Source of the DNA: Polaromonas sp.
GTDB lineage: Bacteria; Pseudomonadota; Gammaproteobacteria; Burkholderiales; Burkholderiaceae_C
Direction: 5' to 3'
Length of the DNA: 64,000 nucleotides
Assembly (NCBI RefSeq): GCF_029945925.1
Contig: NZ_JAQSDN010000036.1
Coordinates: forward strand, 1-64,000
Under the pieces are notes generated by a model. It worked only from the letters and a program-made list of their open reading frames with translations, searched no databases and was not told the origin of the DNA. Position numbers and translations under genes: made by a program. This document shows, one piece after another, positions 33,201 to 42,600 of the stretch; the stretch's first letter is position 1; each line of letters opens with the position of its first letter.

Positions 33201-34521
33201 CCTGCGCGGCTGCGCTATTCAAGACGATGCTGAACGGATCCAGCTTTCAAGCGCCGTACTACGCGCGGCATTGGAGGCGGAATCCCACCTAGACCAGCCC
33301 CGCTTTGAATACTTCGACCATCAACCTTCACCTCTGATCGCCACCAGCTCGGCTTGGGCCGACTACGCCCGCCAGCTGGGCACCGTTGCAGACACCTGCG
33401 CCTTGGCCGAACCCCTAATGCCGCCTTCAAGGGTCCTGGAAGCGCTTGAAGCCGTCAAACCAGCCGAAAGTGCCATGGGTGGCGGCCCAGGCCAGGACGC
33501 AAGCTCAGCCCCTATGGCCAGCACCAGGCTGCTTCGCTTGGCCACATCTGCTTCGCGCAATGCCGCGCTGTCCAGCCGACAAGAAATTTACAGCCGTGGC
33601 ATGCCAGCCTTGCAGGCTCTGCGCCAGTCCTTAGGAGCGCTTGTCGGCGCACCCACCTTACGCACCCGCGAGCTGCAAGACCGTGTGCGCGGCCGCTACC
33701 CCGAGGCAACCCCCCTGCCCGGCCGGCCCGAGCTGGATCGGTTGCTTGAAGAAGTCGGCGCGCCCTTGCAATGGAGCGCTACCGCTTCCGAGGGAGCAGG
33801 CGCTTACCTGAGCGCCTCTTTGGGCAGCAACCCCACGGCTGGCACCACGACATTTTTTTCACGGCAATCCACATTCTTGGGCACAGCGGCCAGCGGCTAC
33901 CGGGTGAACCCACCGGAAGTCGATGGGGATGCGCTGATTTCGGACGCTCGTAACACCGAAGATCGCTTGCAACGCTCCCTCAAATCAGGTGGACTCTTGG
34001 TGTTGACGGTGCAGCCACGCCAGGCACAGCGCGCCGAAACCGAATTACTGCGCCGTTTTGCCCCCGACTCAGCGACAAGCCCCGCACTGCAACGAACAAG
34101 CTTTGATTCCCTTTTGCTCAAAGCCTTGCGAACAGAGGCCACCGCCGCCAAAGTGGACTGGAGCAAGGTGCTCAGTGCCGATGCCGCAGAACCCGGCAGC
34201 CGCGATTGGGCCAATCTGCAGCGTCTGGTGCAACGGACCCTCAGCACCATCAGACCCCTGCTACTTAACAGCCCGGCCCCGCTGCTGCTGACTAACGTGG
34301 GCCTGCTCGCACGATACAAACTCATGGCGCTGGTTACCGAGATTGACGCCTCTGCCGGTCGACCGGGTCACACCCCATCGCTGTGGTTGCTGCTGCCCTC
34401 CCACAATCAGGGCCTGCCGGTTATCGATGGTGAATCCGTGCCTTTGGTGAATAGCACGCAGGCTTTTGGGCTGCCGCAAGCCTGGATCGAAAACAAGCAC
34501 CGCGCGGCAGTTGCGTCTTGA
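30226..34521 (+). CDS. pglW: BREX type 2 serine/threonine kinase PglW
   Basis: A 1431-residue multidomain kinase of type 2 BREX (Pgl) systems. Residues ~12-115 form a NERD-type nuclease-related domain ('FPWEREALEWLRAQLPDRDPW', 'DALVLSPAGLFLVEIKS'). A first kinase-like domain (~210-490) lacks the HRD motif ('YHRALGPQ' at ~338), so is probably a pseudokinase. A second kinase domain has 'HRDLKPENIG' at 633 with 'DFS' in place of DFG. A helix-hairpin-helix-like region (~810-860) and a long C-terminal part (~870-1431) follow. It starts the pgl gene series, coupled to the HTH regulator. Family work shows PglW is required for BREX defence. Confidence 0.93.
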   Translation: MSMGSNRWHVIAESNFPWEREALEWLRAQLPDRDPWNVWTNFEFIDDEGKISEVDALVLSPAGLFLVEIKSRPGTVDGDTHTWTWTTDGREYTYDNPLILTNRKSKRLASLLRRQPAITKAKIRLPFVEPAIFLSSTSLKSRLQGTAKTATFLRGQPGSPGDEGIIAALINGINANPAHVVDGQQARAIARGLAEAGVRPSNKHRQVGDYKLIKLIAEGASFQDWQGQHVSIESTQGRVRIYTLANASSPEVRAARVRLARREFEVLQGISHPGILKANIYTETDMGPALVFDHDTKAQRLDHLLRDRGAQLTVDQRLQLVRDIAETLKFAHSKRLYHRALGPQSIMIYGADGTALAPRLMNWQTASREASNPDTAHRTTGTRHVEDYVEDPGLVYLAPETTRADPTHGPSLDVFSLGAIAYHVFSGQAPAESVLELAEKLRLGQGLRLSDVMDGCGMRLQELIQFATSPDVMARYDVVQGFLDDLVKVEEELTSPDPEATVDPSIAVQGDRLDGGFTVAKRMGRGSSSDVLLVREDGAQEDLILKVACDLAHNDRLVAEGDVLANLRHQNIVEHRRTLSVAGRTALLMRSAGPKTLAQKIKDDGRLSLDLLQRFGEELIEVVIHLEDHGVAHRDLKPENIGIREASSRKLQLVLFDFSLCRTSTDNITAGTHPYLDPFLSLRKPPRWDLYAERFALAITLYEMAIGKPPVWGDGQTSPAMLEVEVTIASDVFDPVTREGFTAFFTKALRRDFKARFDNAEEMLRAWRAIFAARQTVHPPQAQGFEAIALTATPTTTMAELGYTLEAQDVLERMAVHNARELLEVDRVRFRYLKGVGDKIRKEIRLTAKELARLRPDLTRGRTTLHDSEDDAATGGAISVNELAVQLLPRRPAGDDRPEETALAHYLGLDLGLDDNVAPTDISSQASQWPTLGDSAHAAGVDRGTLTAALIKARERWLKNPAFTEVRLQLDKLVRSQGQVMTANEAALALLALRGCAIQDDAERIQLSSAVLRAALEAESHLDQPRFEYFDHQPSPLIATSSAWADYARQLGTVADTCALAEPLMPPSRVLEALEAVKPAESAMGGGPGQDASSAPMASTRLLRLATSASRNAALSSRQEIYSRGMPALQALRQSLGALVGAPTLRTRELQDRVRGRYPEATPLPGRPELDRLLEEVGAPLQWSATASEGAGAYLSASLGSNPTAGTTTFFSRQSTFLGTAASGYRVNPPEVDGDALISDARNTEDRLQRSLKSGGLLVLTVQPRQAQRAETELLRRFAPDSATSPALQRTSFDSLLLKALRTEATAAKVDWSKVLSADAAEPGSRDWANLQRLVQRTLSTIRPLLLNSPAPLLLTNVGLLARYKLMALVTEIDASAGRPGHTPSLWLLLPSHNQGLPVIDGESVPLVNSTQAFGLPQAWIENKHRAAVAS

Positions 34522-34616
34522 TTCACATGCCAAATATGCCTGTATCCCACGTCATTAAACATAGCTAGCTATTAAAAAAATAGCATTAATAAAAAGAATC
34601 TCAGGGAATCACAGAC

Positions 34617-37600
34617 ATGATCGACGCCCCCCAGCTGCTAGCCGACCTCAAACGCCGCCTTGCAGCGCTTGAAGTCGACCTGCGCGAACGCATCAACGCC
34701 CTGCCTGACCTCAAAGCCAGCCTGCAGGCCGAATGGCAAACTGCCCGGGATGCCAAGCGCACGGCAGAGACGTTTGAAAGCTGGAGCGACCAGGTCATTA
34801 CCCAGGCAGGGGTGCACTGGCTCCTGAGCTGCGTTTTCTTGCGCTTCATTGAAGACAATTCGCTGGTAGACCGCCCCTGGATTGGTGGCACGCCTGACAG
34901 CGGCCGCCTTGCCCTGGCGCGCGACAGACATGAAGCCTACTTTCGAGCCAACCCACTGGAGAGCGACCGCGAATACCTGCTGGCCTGCTTCACCGAGGCG
35001 GGGAGCTTACCCGGCCTGCACACCTTTTTCGATGCCGCCCACAACCCCGTGTTCAGGCTGGGCATCAGCGGCGACGCCGCCATGGGCCTGCGCCAGTTCT
35101 GGCAACAGCAAGACCCCAACACTGGCGCTCTGTTGCACGACTTCACCGACCCTACCTGGAACACCCGCTTTCTGGGCGACTTGTACCAAGACCTGAGCGA
35201 GGCTACTCGCAAGCGTTACGCTCTGCTGCAAACGCCCGAGTTTGTGGAAGAGTTCATCCTCGACCGCACGCTCACCCCAGCCATCCGCGAGTTTGGCTAC
35301 CAAGTCGTTCGCATGATCGACCCCACCTGCGGGTCGGGTCACTTTTTATTGGGTGGCTTTCACCGCATGGTGGACGAGTGGTCACGCAACGAGCCCAACC
35401 GCAACCGGCGTGACGTAGCTCAGAAAGCGCTAGATGCGGTGGCGGGTGTGGACCTGAACCCCTTTGCCGTAGCCATCTCGCGCTTTCGCCTACTACTGGC
35501 TGCGCTGCAAGCCAGCGATGTGCATCGCCTGAGCGAAGCGCCTGATTTCAAAATCCACGTCGCCATTGGCGACAGCTTGCTGCACGGTCAGCGCTTTGGT
35601 CTGTCGGGGCAGTCTGGCATCCAGTCCGATGAACTGTTTGACGCAGGCCAAAGCCATGCAGACACCGGCCTGGCCCACGCCTACGCCAGCGAGGACCTGG
35701 CCCAGGTGCAGCAGATTTTGGGGCGGCAGTACCACGCAGTAGTGGGCAACCCACCTTACATCGTGGTGAAGGATGCAGCGCTGAATGCAGCGTACCGGGC
35801 GCAATACGCCAGTTGCCACCGTCAATACTCGCTGGGCGCACCGTTTACCGAGCGTTTCTTTGAGCTGGCCATCACTGGGCGCTCGGACCAGGCAGCAGGT
35901 TTTGTGGGTGAGATCACCGCCAACTCATTCATGAAACGTGAGTTCGGCAGCAAGCTGATTGAGCAGGTGCTGCCCCGGCTGGACTTGACGCATGTGATTG
36001 ACACCTCGGGGGCCTACATCCCCGGCCACGGCACACCCACGGTGATTTTGTTTGGGCGGCACCGGCCACCGGTGTCGGAGGACGAGCCGATTCGTACGGT
36101 CATGGGCATCAAGGGCGAACCCAGCGCACCAGCTGACCCGGCGCACGGACTGGTGTGGTCAGCTATTTTGGCGCAGGTTGCACGGGTTGGATCGCAAAGC
36201 GAATTCATAAGCGTAACGGACATTCCGCGCACTACGTTTGCAAGGCACCCTTGGAGCATTGGCGGCGGCGGCGCAACTGACATTGCGGATGCTATTTCTG
36301 CAGCCTCATCCCAACGCCTTGGACAGTTGTCCGAGGTTTTCAGCGGCACCGGACGTACAAGCGCGGACGACGTGCTGGTTGCTCCCTCAGTCGCTTTCAA
36401 GCGCAAACAAGTTGAAAAATCAGATTTATTCCCGTTGGTTGAAGGCGATCAAGTGCGGGATTGGGAAATAGCAGCCAGCGATGCAATCCTGACACCTTAC
36501 TCATCCAACGGGATTCGGCACATTGACGAAATGCCTGCGGCCCACCGCTGGCTGTGGCCCACTCGGACTATTTTGGGAAACCGGGCAGCCTTCGGCAACG
36601 TGACATACTTTGAAGAAGGTCGCCCTTGGTGGAGTTGGCACCAAATCAGCGTGAGCCGACTGCAATATCCATATGCCATCACCTTCGCCGAAATCGCCAC
36701 CCACAACCACTTCGTCCTCGACCGGGGCGGCAAGGCTTTCAAACAGACGGCTCCAGTAATCAAGCTACCGGCTGGGGCCAGCGAAGACGCGCATTTGGGA
36801 CTACTTGGGTTGCTCAACTCGTCGGTTGCGTGTTTTTGGTTGAAGCAGTTTGGCCACTGCAAAGGTAGCGGTGGAATAGGTGGGGGTATTGCTGCCGAGC
36901 TGTGGGAAAAGTTCTATGTCCACAACTCTACTGTTGTAGCCGAATTTCCACTTATCGACCAACGCCCCATCGACCTCGCCACTCGCATTGACACCCAGTC
37001 CCAATATCTCACCGCCACCTTGCCCGCCGCATTATTTGCCATCAATTCAGTAGCTACTCACGCACGTTCTACGGGGGCTACAAGCCAATTTGATGCAGAA
37101 ACGGCCCTTACAACCTTACCCCTGCCTACCCGCGCCAGTCTGGACGCCGCCCGCGCCCAAGCCGCCAGTCTGCGCCGCCAGATGATTGCTACGCAAGAAG
37201 AACTGGATTGGCATTGCTATGAACTCTATAGCCTGTTGCGCACATCTGACGGGGGCTACAGCCCGTTTTTATGCCTAAATCCGCCCGAAGTCGCCCTGGG
37301 AGAGCGCGCCTTCGAGATCGTGCTGGCCCGCCGCTTGGCCGCTGGCACCGAGACCACCACTTGGTTCGAGCGCCACGGCTCCACGCCCATCACCGACATC
37401 CCCAGCCACTGGCCCGAAGATTACCGCCAGGTGGTGCAGCGCCGCATTGACCTGATTGAGTCCGACCGCAACATCGGCCTGATCGAGCGGCCCGAGTACA
37501 AGCGCCGCTGGAATACCCCGCAATGGAAAGTGCAAGAGCAAGCCGCCCTGCGCGACTGGCTGCTGGCCCGGCTGGAGTCGCCCGCCTATTGGCCCACCAG

Positions 37601-38315
37601 CGCCGACCAGTCACCCCAACTCACCTCTACCTCCCGCCTGGCCGATGCCGCCCTGCGCGATGCCGATTTCATGCACATGGCAGCGCTCTATGCGGGCCAT
37701 GCCGACTTTGACGTGAGCCAGCTCGTCGCCACCCTGGTCACCGCCGAGGCCGCACCGTTTCTGCCGGTGCTGCGCTACACCGAGGCGGGTCTGCGCAAAC
37801 GCGAACAGTGGGAAGCCACCTGGGCCTTGCAGCGCCGCGAGGACGCGGGCGAGGACGTAGGCAGCATCCCCGTGCCGCCCAAATACAAAAGCGCCGACTA
37901 CCTCAAAGCCCCGGTCTGGCAACTGCGCGGCGGGCTGGACGTGCCCAAGGAGCGCTGGATCAGCTACCCCGGCTGCGAACGCGGTGCCGACGGTAGCCTG
38001 CCCATCGCCTGGGCCGGTTGGGACCACCTGCAACAAGCCACTGCCATCGCCAGTTACTACCTGGACATGAAGGACAACGAGGGCTGGGCACCCGAGCGCC
38101 TTCAACCCCTGTTGGCGGGTCTGCTGGAACTGGTGCCCTGGCTGGAACAATGGCACAACGAAGTTGACCCCGTCTACGGAGAGCGCATGGACCACTACTA
38201 CAAGGGCTTCGTCACAGAAGAAGCCCGTGCCCAGGTCTTCACGCAGGATGACTTGCGCGCCTGGAAGCCTGCTGCGACAACGGCAACTCGCGGCCGGCGC
38301 AAGGTGCCAGCTTAA
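34617..38315 (+). CDS. pglX: BREX type 2 N6-adenine DNA methyltransferase PglX
   Basis: A 1232-residue adenine methyltransferase. AdoMet motif I is 'DPTCGSGHFLLG' (D235) and motif IV is 'NPPY' (N378), as in PglX of type 2 systems; an N-terminal helical part ('LWSDQVITQAGVHWLLSCVFLRFIEDN') recalls type I M subunits. PglX marks host DNA so that BREX can act on unmodified phage DNA; its target is not predictable. The C-terminal half (~900-1232) is probably specificity-related. Two segments coincide with dispersed repeats: 'FAINSVATHARSTGATSQ' and 'LYSLLRTSDGGYSPFLCL' regions. The gene follows pglW after 95 bp. Confidence 0.93.
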   Translation: MIDAPQLLADLKRRLAALEVDLRERINALPDLKASLQAEWQTARDAKRTAETFESWSDQVITQAGVHWLLSCVFLRFIEDNSLVDRPWIGGTPDSGRLALARDRHEAYFRANPLESDREYLLACFTEAGSLPGLHTFFDAAHNPVFRLGISGDAAMGLRQFWQQQDPNTGALLHDFTDPTWNTRFLGDLYQDLSEATRKRYALLQTPEFVEEFILDRTLTPAIREFGYQVVRMIDPTCGSGHFLLGGFHRMVDEWSRNEPNRNRRDVAQKALDAVAGVDLNPFAVAISRFRLLLAALQASDVHRLSEAPDFKIHVAIGDSLLHGQRFGLSGQSGIQSDELFDAGQSHADTGLAHAYASEDLAQVQQILGRQYHAVVGNPPYIVVKDAALNAAYRAQYASCHRQYSLGAPFTERFFELAITGRSDQAAGFVGEITANSFMKREFGSKLIEQVLPRLDLTHVIDTSGAYIPGHGTPTVILFGRHRPPVSEDEPIRTVMGIKGEPSAPADPAHGLVWSAILAQVARVGSQSEFISVTDIPRTTFARHPWSIGGGGATDIADAISAASSQRLGQLSEVFSGTGRTSADDVLVAPSVAFKRKQVEKSDLFPLVEGDQVRDWEIAASDAILTPYSSNGIRHIDEMPAAHRWLWPTRTILGNRAAFGNVTYFEEGRPWWSWHQISVSRLQYPYAITFAEIATHNHFVLDRGGKAFKQTAPVIKLPAGASEDAHLGLLGLLNSSVACFWLKQFGHCKGSGGIGGGIAAELWEKFYVHNSTVVAEFPLIDQRPIDLATRIDTQSQYLTATLPAALFAINSVATHARSTGATSQFDAETALTTLPLPTRASLDAARAQAASLRRQMIATQEELDWHCYELYSLLRTSDGGYSPFLCLNPPEVALGERAFEIVLARRLAAGTETTTWFERHGSTPITDIPSHWPEDYRQVVQRRIDLIESDRNIGLIERPEYKRRWNTPQWKVQEQAALRDWLLARLESPAYWPTSADQSPQLTSTSRLADAALRDADFMHMAALYAGHADFDVSQLVATLVTAEAAPFLPVLRYTEAGLRKREQWEATWALQRREDAGEDVGSIPVPPKYKSADYLKAPVWQLRGGLDVPKERWISYPGCERGADGSLPIAWAGWDHLQQATAIASYYLDMKDNEGWAPERLQPLLAGLLELVPWLEQWHNEVDPVYGERMDHYYKGFVTEEARAQVFTQDDLRAWKPAATTATRGRRKVPA
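37041..37095 (+). repeat. Dispersed GCTAT/ATAGC repeat inside pglX (copy 1)
   Basis: The blocks CCATCAATTCAGTAGCTAC, CACGCACGT, TACGGGGGCTACAAGCC and AATTTGATGC appear in the same order as in the intergenic copies. It is translated in frame. Confidence 0.6.
37216..37275 (+). repeat. Dispersed GCTAT/ATAGC repeat inside pglX (copy 2)
   Basis: GCTATGAACTCTATAGCC, TTGCGCACA, GACGGGGGCTACAGCCC and GTTTTTATGC follow the repeat block order. Separated from the first internal copy by 120 bp, both in frame. Confidence 0.6.
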
Positions 38316-38343
38316 AGCTAGAAAAGCAAAGAAAAGGACCTTC

Positions 38344-39582
38344 ATGACCGAGGACGCACCTACACGCACGGCGCCGTCAGAACCGTTGTTTCAACTTGAT
38401 CTTGCCGAGAATGGCGGCCTTTTTGCGCCAACAACACTCGAAGAAGCGAGATCATGGATCGAGCGGGAGCAAAGTTTTTGGTCGTGGATTCAATCCGGGC
38501 AATTTGGAAATCAGGATCAAGGGGTGAAGCAGTCGTATCAATTGTTGATCCAGTCCATCAGCAACATCAACCAGGCCCAGCAATACCAGGCATCCAACCC
38601 GCAGGAATTCCAACACCAGGTTCAGACGATTGAAAGGCAGTTGAGAGATGTATTTCTTGACCGCAAGTTGCCACACAGTTCGACTCCGCTCGCTAAGCGA
38701 ATCGACAACTATCGCCAAAGTACCGATGACCAAGCTGGCAGTTTTTTCGCTTCGGTTTTCTTACCCCCACAGCAAGGACATCACTTTCAGCCGCAAAACT
38801 TGCCCGCATGGCGCGGGTTGATAGAAGGCTTGATTGATCGCTTCAACATTGCCAATGCGCCACAAAAAGGACGCAAGCAGGCTGCGGACCAGTCGTTTGA
38901 GCTGCTGAGAGCCAAGACGGAGGCGCTCCTGGGTGAAAAGACAACAACCGTCGACGCGCTCCACCGTGACTACGAAAAATTGGCAAATGACATTGAAGCT
39001 GCTGCTAGTGAGCAGGTCATCCATTTCAGTGATGCGCAAACTCAGCGCGATACAGATTTTCAGAAACTGGTCACTGAGCACAAAGAGGAAATGGAGCAGC
39101 TGCGAAAAACTTTCCGTGAAGAGATCGCGCTGCGTGCGCCCGCTGAATACTGGGAGACCAAGCGCCGAGGCCACGAGCTGATGGGCCGCATTACCGGCGG
39201 CTTGTCATTTGCATCAATCGCAGGAGCAGCAATCGGATTGGGCTTTTTCGTTCACGATCTACTGGGTAAAACGCCTCAAGGTACTGCACCAGAATCCTGG
39301 AAAGTCGCGATGCTAGTGCTGATCGGTCTTTTCACCGTTTGGGGCGTGCGCCTGTTGGTGCGCATGTTTCTGAGCAACCTGCATCTGTCCACCGATGCTG
39401 CTGAAAGGGTAGTGATGGTGCGGACGTATCTTTCCCTTTTGGAAGGCAACCGCCTTTCAGGGGGCGAAGATCGACAACTCATTCTTCAGGCCCTGTTCAG
39501 ACCAGCTTCAGACGGAATCGTCAAAGATGAGGGCCTGCCACCATCAATGTTCGAGTTCCTGACTCGGCAATCCAAGGGCTAA
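38344..39582 (+). CDS. Membrane-anchored coiled-coil protein within the BREX operon (DUF6161-like)
   Basis: A 412-residue protein between pglX and pglY. N-terminal ~170 residues are polar with no recognised domain; ~175-270 is predicted coiled coil with heptad-like charged runs; two hydrophobic helices follow at about 284-303 ('GGLSFASIAGAAIGLGFFV') and 320-343 ('KVAMLVLIGLFTVWGVRLLV'). The last ~70 residues ('DAAERVVMVRTYLSLLEGNRLSGGEDRQLILQALFRP') are soluble. The end resembles proteins annotated as DUF6161, from memory and without a search. It starts 28 bp after pglX, so it is co-expressed with it. Not part of the standard pglWXYZ-brxD-brxHI set. Confidence 0.75.
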   Translation: MTEDAPTRTAPSEPLFQLDLAENGGLFAPTTLEEARSWIEREQSFWSWIQSGQFGNQDQGVKQSYQLLIQSISNINQAQQYQASNPQEFQHQVQTIERQLRDVFLDRKLPHSSTPLAKRIDNYRQSTDDQAGSFFASVFLPPQQGHHFQPQNLPAWRGLIEGLIDRFNIANAPQKGRKQAADQSFELLRAKTEALLGEKTTTVDALHRDYEKLANDIEAAASEQVIHFSDAQTQRDTDFQKLVTEHKEEMEQLRKTFREEIALRAPAEYWETKRRGHELMGRITGGLSFASIAGAAIGLGFFVHDLLGKTPQGTAPESWKVAMLVLIGLFTVWGVRLLVRMFLSNLHLSTDAAERVVMVRTYLSLLEGNRLSGGEDRQLILQALFRPASDGIVKDEGLPPSMFEFLTRQSKG

Positions 39583-39658
39583 TCCATGTTTAGACGCAAC
39601 CAGTCACTCGACAGTCTCCTCGCCCGCCTCTGGCCAGCAACCACAAAGAAGTAAAAGC

Positions 39659-42600
39659 ATGACTTTTCTAAGAGACCTGATCAACATCCCGGAACGTGTG
39701 CACCAGGGTGACTTTGTACTAAAGCTTTCCGAGGGCGTGACCCACGCGGATGCCACCTTGCGCGACTACGTGGTGACGCCACAGCTGGTGGACGCTTTTG
39801 ACAATGCCTTAGGCTTCATCAAGCAATCGGTGGAATCCAGCGGCAGCAAAGCTGCTTATCTGCATGGCAGTTTTGGCTCGGGTAAAAGCCATTTCATGGC
39901 TGTATTGAACCTGGTGCTGGCAGGCAATACGCAGGCACGCTCCATCCCCGAACTGGCCAGCGTGGTCGCGCGGCATGGTTGGACGCACGGCAAGAAGTTT
40001 CTTCTGGTGCCGTACCACATGATCGGCGCCAGAGATATGGAAAGCGCCATCCTGGGACAGTACGCAGAGTTTGTTCGCAAACTGCACCCCACCGCACCGG
40101 TGCCAGGTTTTTACTTGGCCGAAGGTTTGTTTGCCGATGCACAACGCATGCGCGAGCAAATGGGCGATGCAGCCTTTTTTGCCAAACTCAATGAAGGACC
40201 AGAAGCCACAGACGGCAGCAGCAGTACCGGAGGTGGTGGCTGGGGGGATATGGACGCAGGCTGGGATGCCACGAGCTTTGACACCGCCACTTTGGAAGCA
40301 CCCAATGGCGAAGAGCGATCACGCTTGGTAGGTGACCTGATCAGTAAATTCTTTTCTGCCTACCGGGCTCTGGCAGGTGGTGGGGAGTCGTATGTGTCAC
40401 TGGACGATGGCCTGAGCATCATGACCCGGCATGCACAGGCACTGGGTTATGACGCAGTGATCCTTTTTCTGGATGAGCTGGTGTTATGGCTGGCCAGCCA
40501 TGCCGCCGACGTGAGCTTCGTGAGCCGCGAGGGCACCAAACTGGTAAAACTGGTGGAAGCCACCAATGCAGACCGGCCGATTCCCCTGGTGAGCTTTGTG
40601 GCTCGACAGCGTGACTTGCGCGACTTGGTGGGCGAAAACCTGGCTGGATCAGTGCAGGCGCAATTCAGCGATGTGCTGCGCCACTGGGAAGCACGTTTTC
40701 ACCGAATCACGCTGGAAGATCGAAACCTGCCCGCCATCGCAGAAAAGCGGGTTCTGCGCCCCATCGACGAGGCCGCGCGCCAAACCTTACAGACTGCATT
40801 TGAGGAGGTTTTGCGGGTGCGCAAGGATGTACTGGACACGCTGCTGACCACGTCGGCTGACCGGGACATGTTCCAGAAGGTTTATCCGTTTTCACCAGCG
40901 TTAGTGCAAACCTTGATAGCTGTGTCAGCCGCGCTACAGCGCGAGAGGACCGCTCTCAAGTTGATGATGCAGTTGCTGGTGGACCGCCGTGCGGACCTTG
41001 AGCTGGGCCAACTGATCCCGGTGGGCGATTTATACGATGCGATCAGCGAAGGGGATGAGCCGTTCTCAGAAGGCATGCGTCTCCACTTTGACAATGCCAA
41101 ACGCCTTTACACCCAGCGCCTACTGCCCATGCTGGAGCGCCAACACAACGTGACCTGGGAGGCTATCAAGCTAGGTCAGGCTGACGCCACTGCGGCAAAA
41201 AATCTGCGAAACGATGGACGCTTGCTCAAAACGCTGTTGCTGGGCGCGCTCGTGCCAGAAGTGGAATCCCTCAAGGGGTTGACAGCGCAGCGCCTGGCTG
41301 CTTTGAACCACGGCACCTTCAAATCCCCCATCCCCGGCCGGGAAGCACAAGACGTCCTGCGTAAATGCCGGGACTGGGCATCAGAAATTGGCGAGATCAA
41401 AATCACCGAAGACCAAAACCCGGTGGTATCGATACAGGTCACGGGCGTGGACATTGAGCCCATCCTGCGAGCCGCCGAAGCTAATGACAACGCCGGTAAT
41501 CGGCGCAAGAAGATCAGGGAATCGTTGTTTGCGGAGTTGGGCATCCCCGATGACGGTGCCCTGTTCACCACCTACGAATTCACCTGGCGTGGCACCCGCC
41601 GCGAGGTGGAATTGCTTTACGAAAACGTTCGTGAAATGACCGACGAGCGGCTGCGCGGCCGATCTGGCGCGTGGACCGTGGTGCTGGATTTCCCGTTCGA
41701 CGAACCCAACCGGAGCCCTGCCGACGACATTGCCCGGCTAGCGGCCTACCGCGGCGGCGACACCAAAACCCTGGTGTGGCTACCATCATTTTTTAGCGGC
41801 AAGGCGCTGGCCGACCTTAGACGCTTGGTCGTGTTGGACCATATTCTTTCAGGCGACCGGTTTGAGAGCTACGCCTCACACCTTAGTTTTGTGGACCGGG
41901 TGCAGGCCAAAGCCCTGGCCAGGAATCAACTCGATTCGTTGCGTAGCAAGCTGCGCAGCCAGCTGGAAGTGGCTTTTGGCATCAGCACTGAGCCGCGGGA
42001 CGCAGTGACCAACGCACTCACCGCGGACCAGCAGTTTCAGTCTCTGGACCCCACCTTGTCGCCCCGGCCACCGGTGGGGGCCACATTCAAGGAGGCTTTT
42101 GAGGCACTATTGGGCCAGCTTTTTGCGCACCAATATCCGGCCCATCCAGAGTTTGACACGGACATCAAACCCGCGGTCATTCGCAAAATCTGGCCTGAGG
42201 TACAACGCGCCATTGAAGCGACGGACCGACGAGGCTTGGTGCAAGACTCCGCCACGCGCCGACTGGTACGCTCCATCGTGAACCCGTGCCAGTTGGGGCA
42301 GATGGGAGAGACGCATTTGCTGGTGGAAGACCATTGGCGCTCCCGTTTTGCACAAAGCCATGCGCGCGATGGCGGAGGCCCCATGACCGTTGCGCAATTG
42401 CGCCGCTGGATCGACTTGCCCAACCCAATGGGTTTGCCCCTGGAATTGCAGAACTTGATCATTCTGAGTTTTGCAGCCCTAACCAACCGCCGCTTTATCC
42501 AACGCGGTGGCCCGGTGGAACCTACGGTTGACAACCTGGCCGATGAACTTGAGCTGCGTGAACAGTCACTCCCTCCGACTGACGAGTGGTCCAAGGCGGT

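Noticed and set aside
39586..39654. 22-codon frame between the membrane protein gene and pglY
   Set aside because: Too short to support; no ribosome site or similarity.
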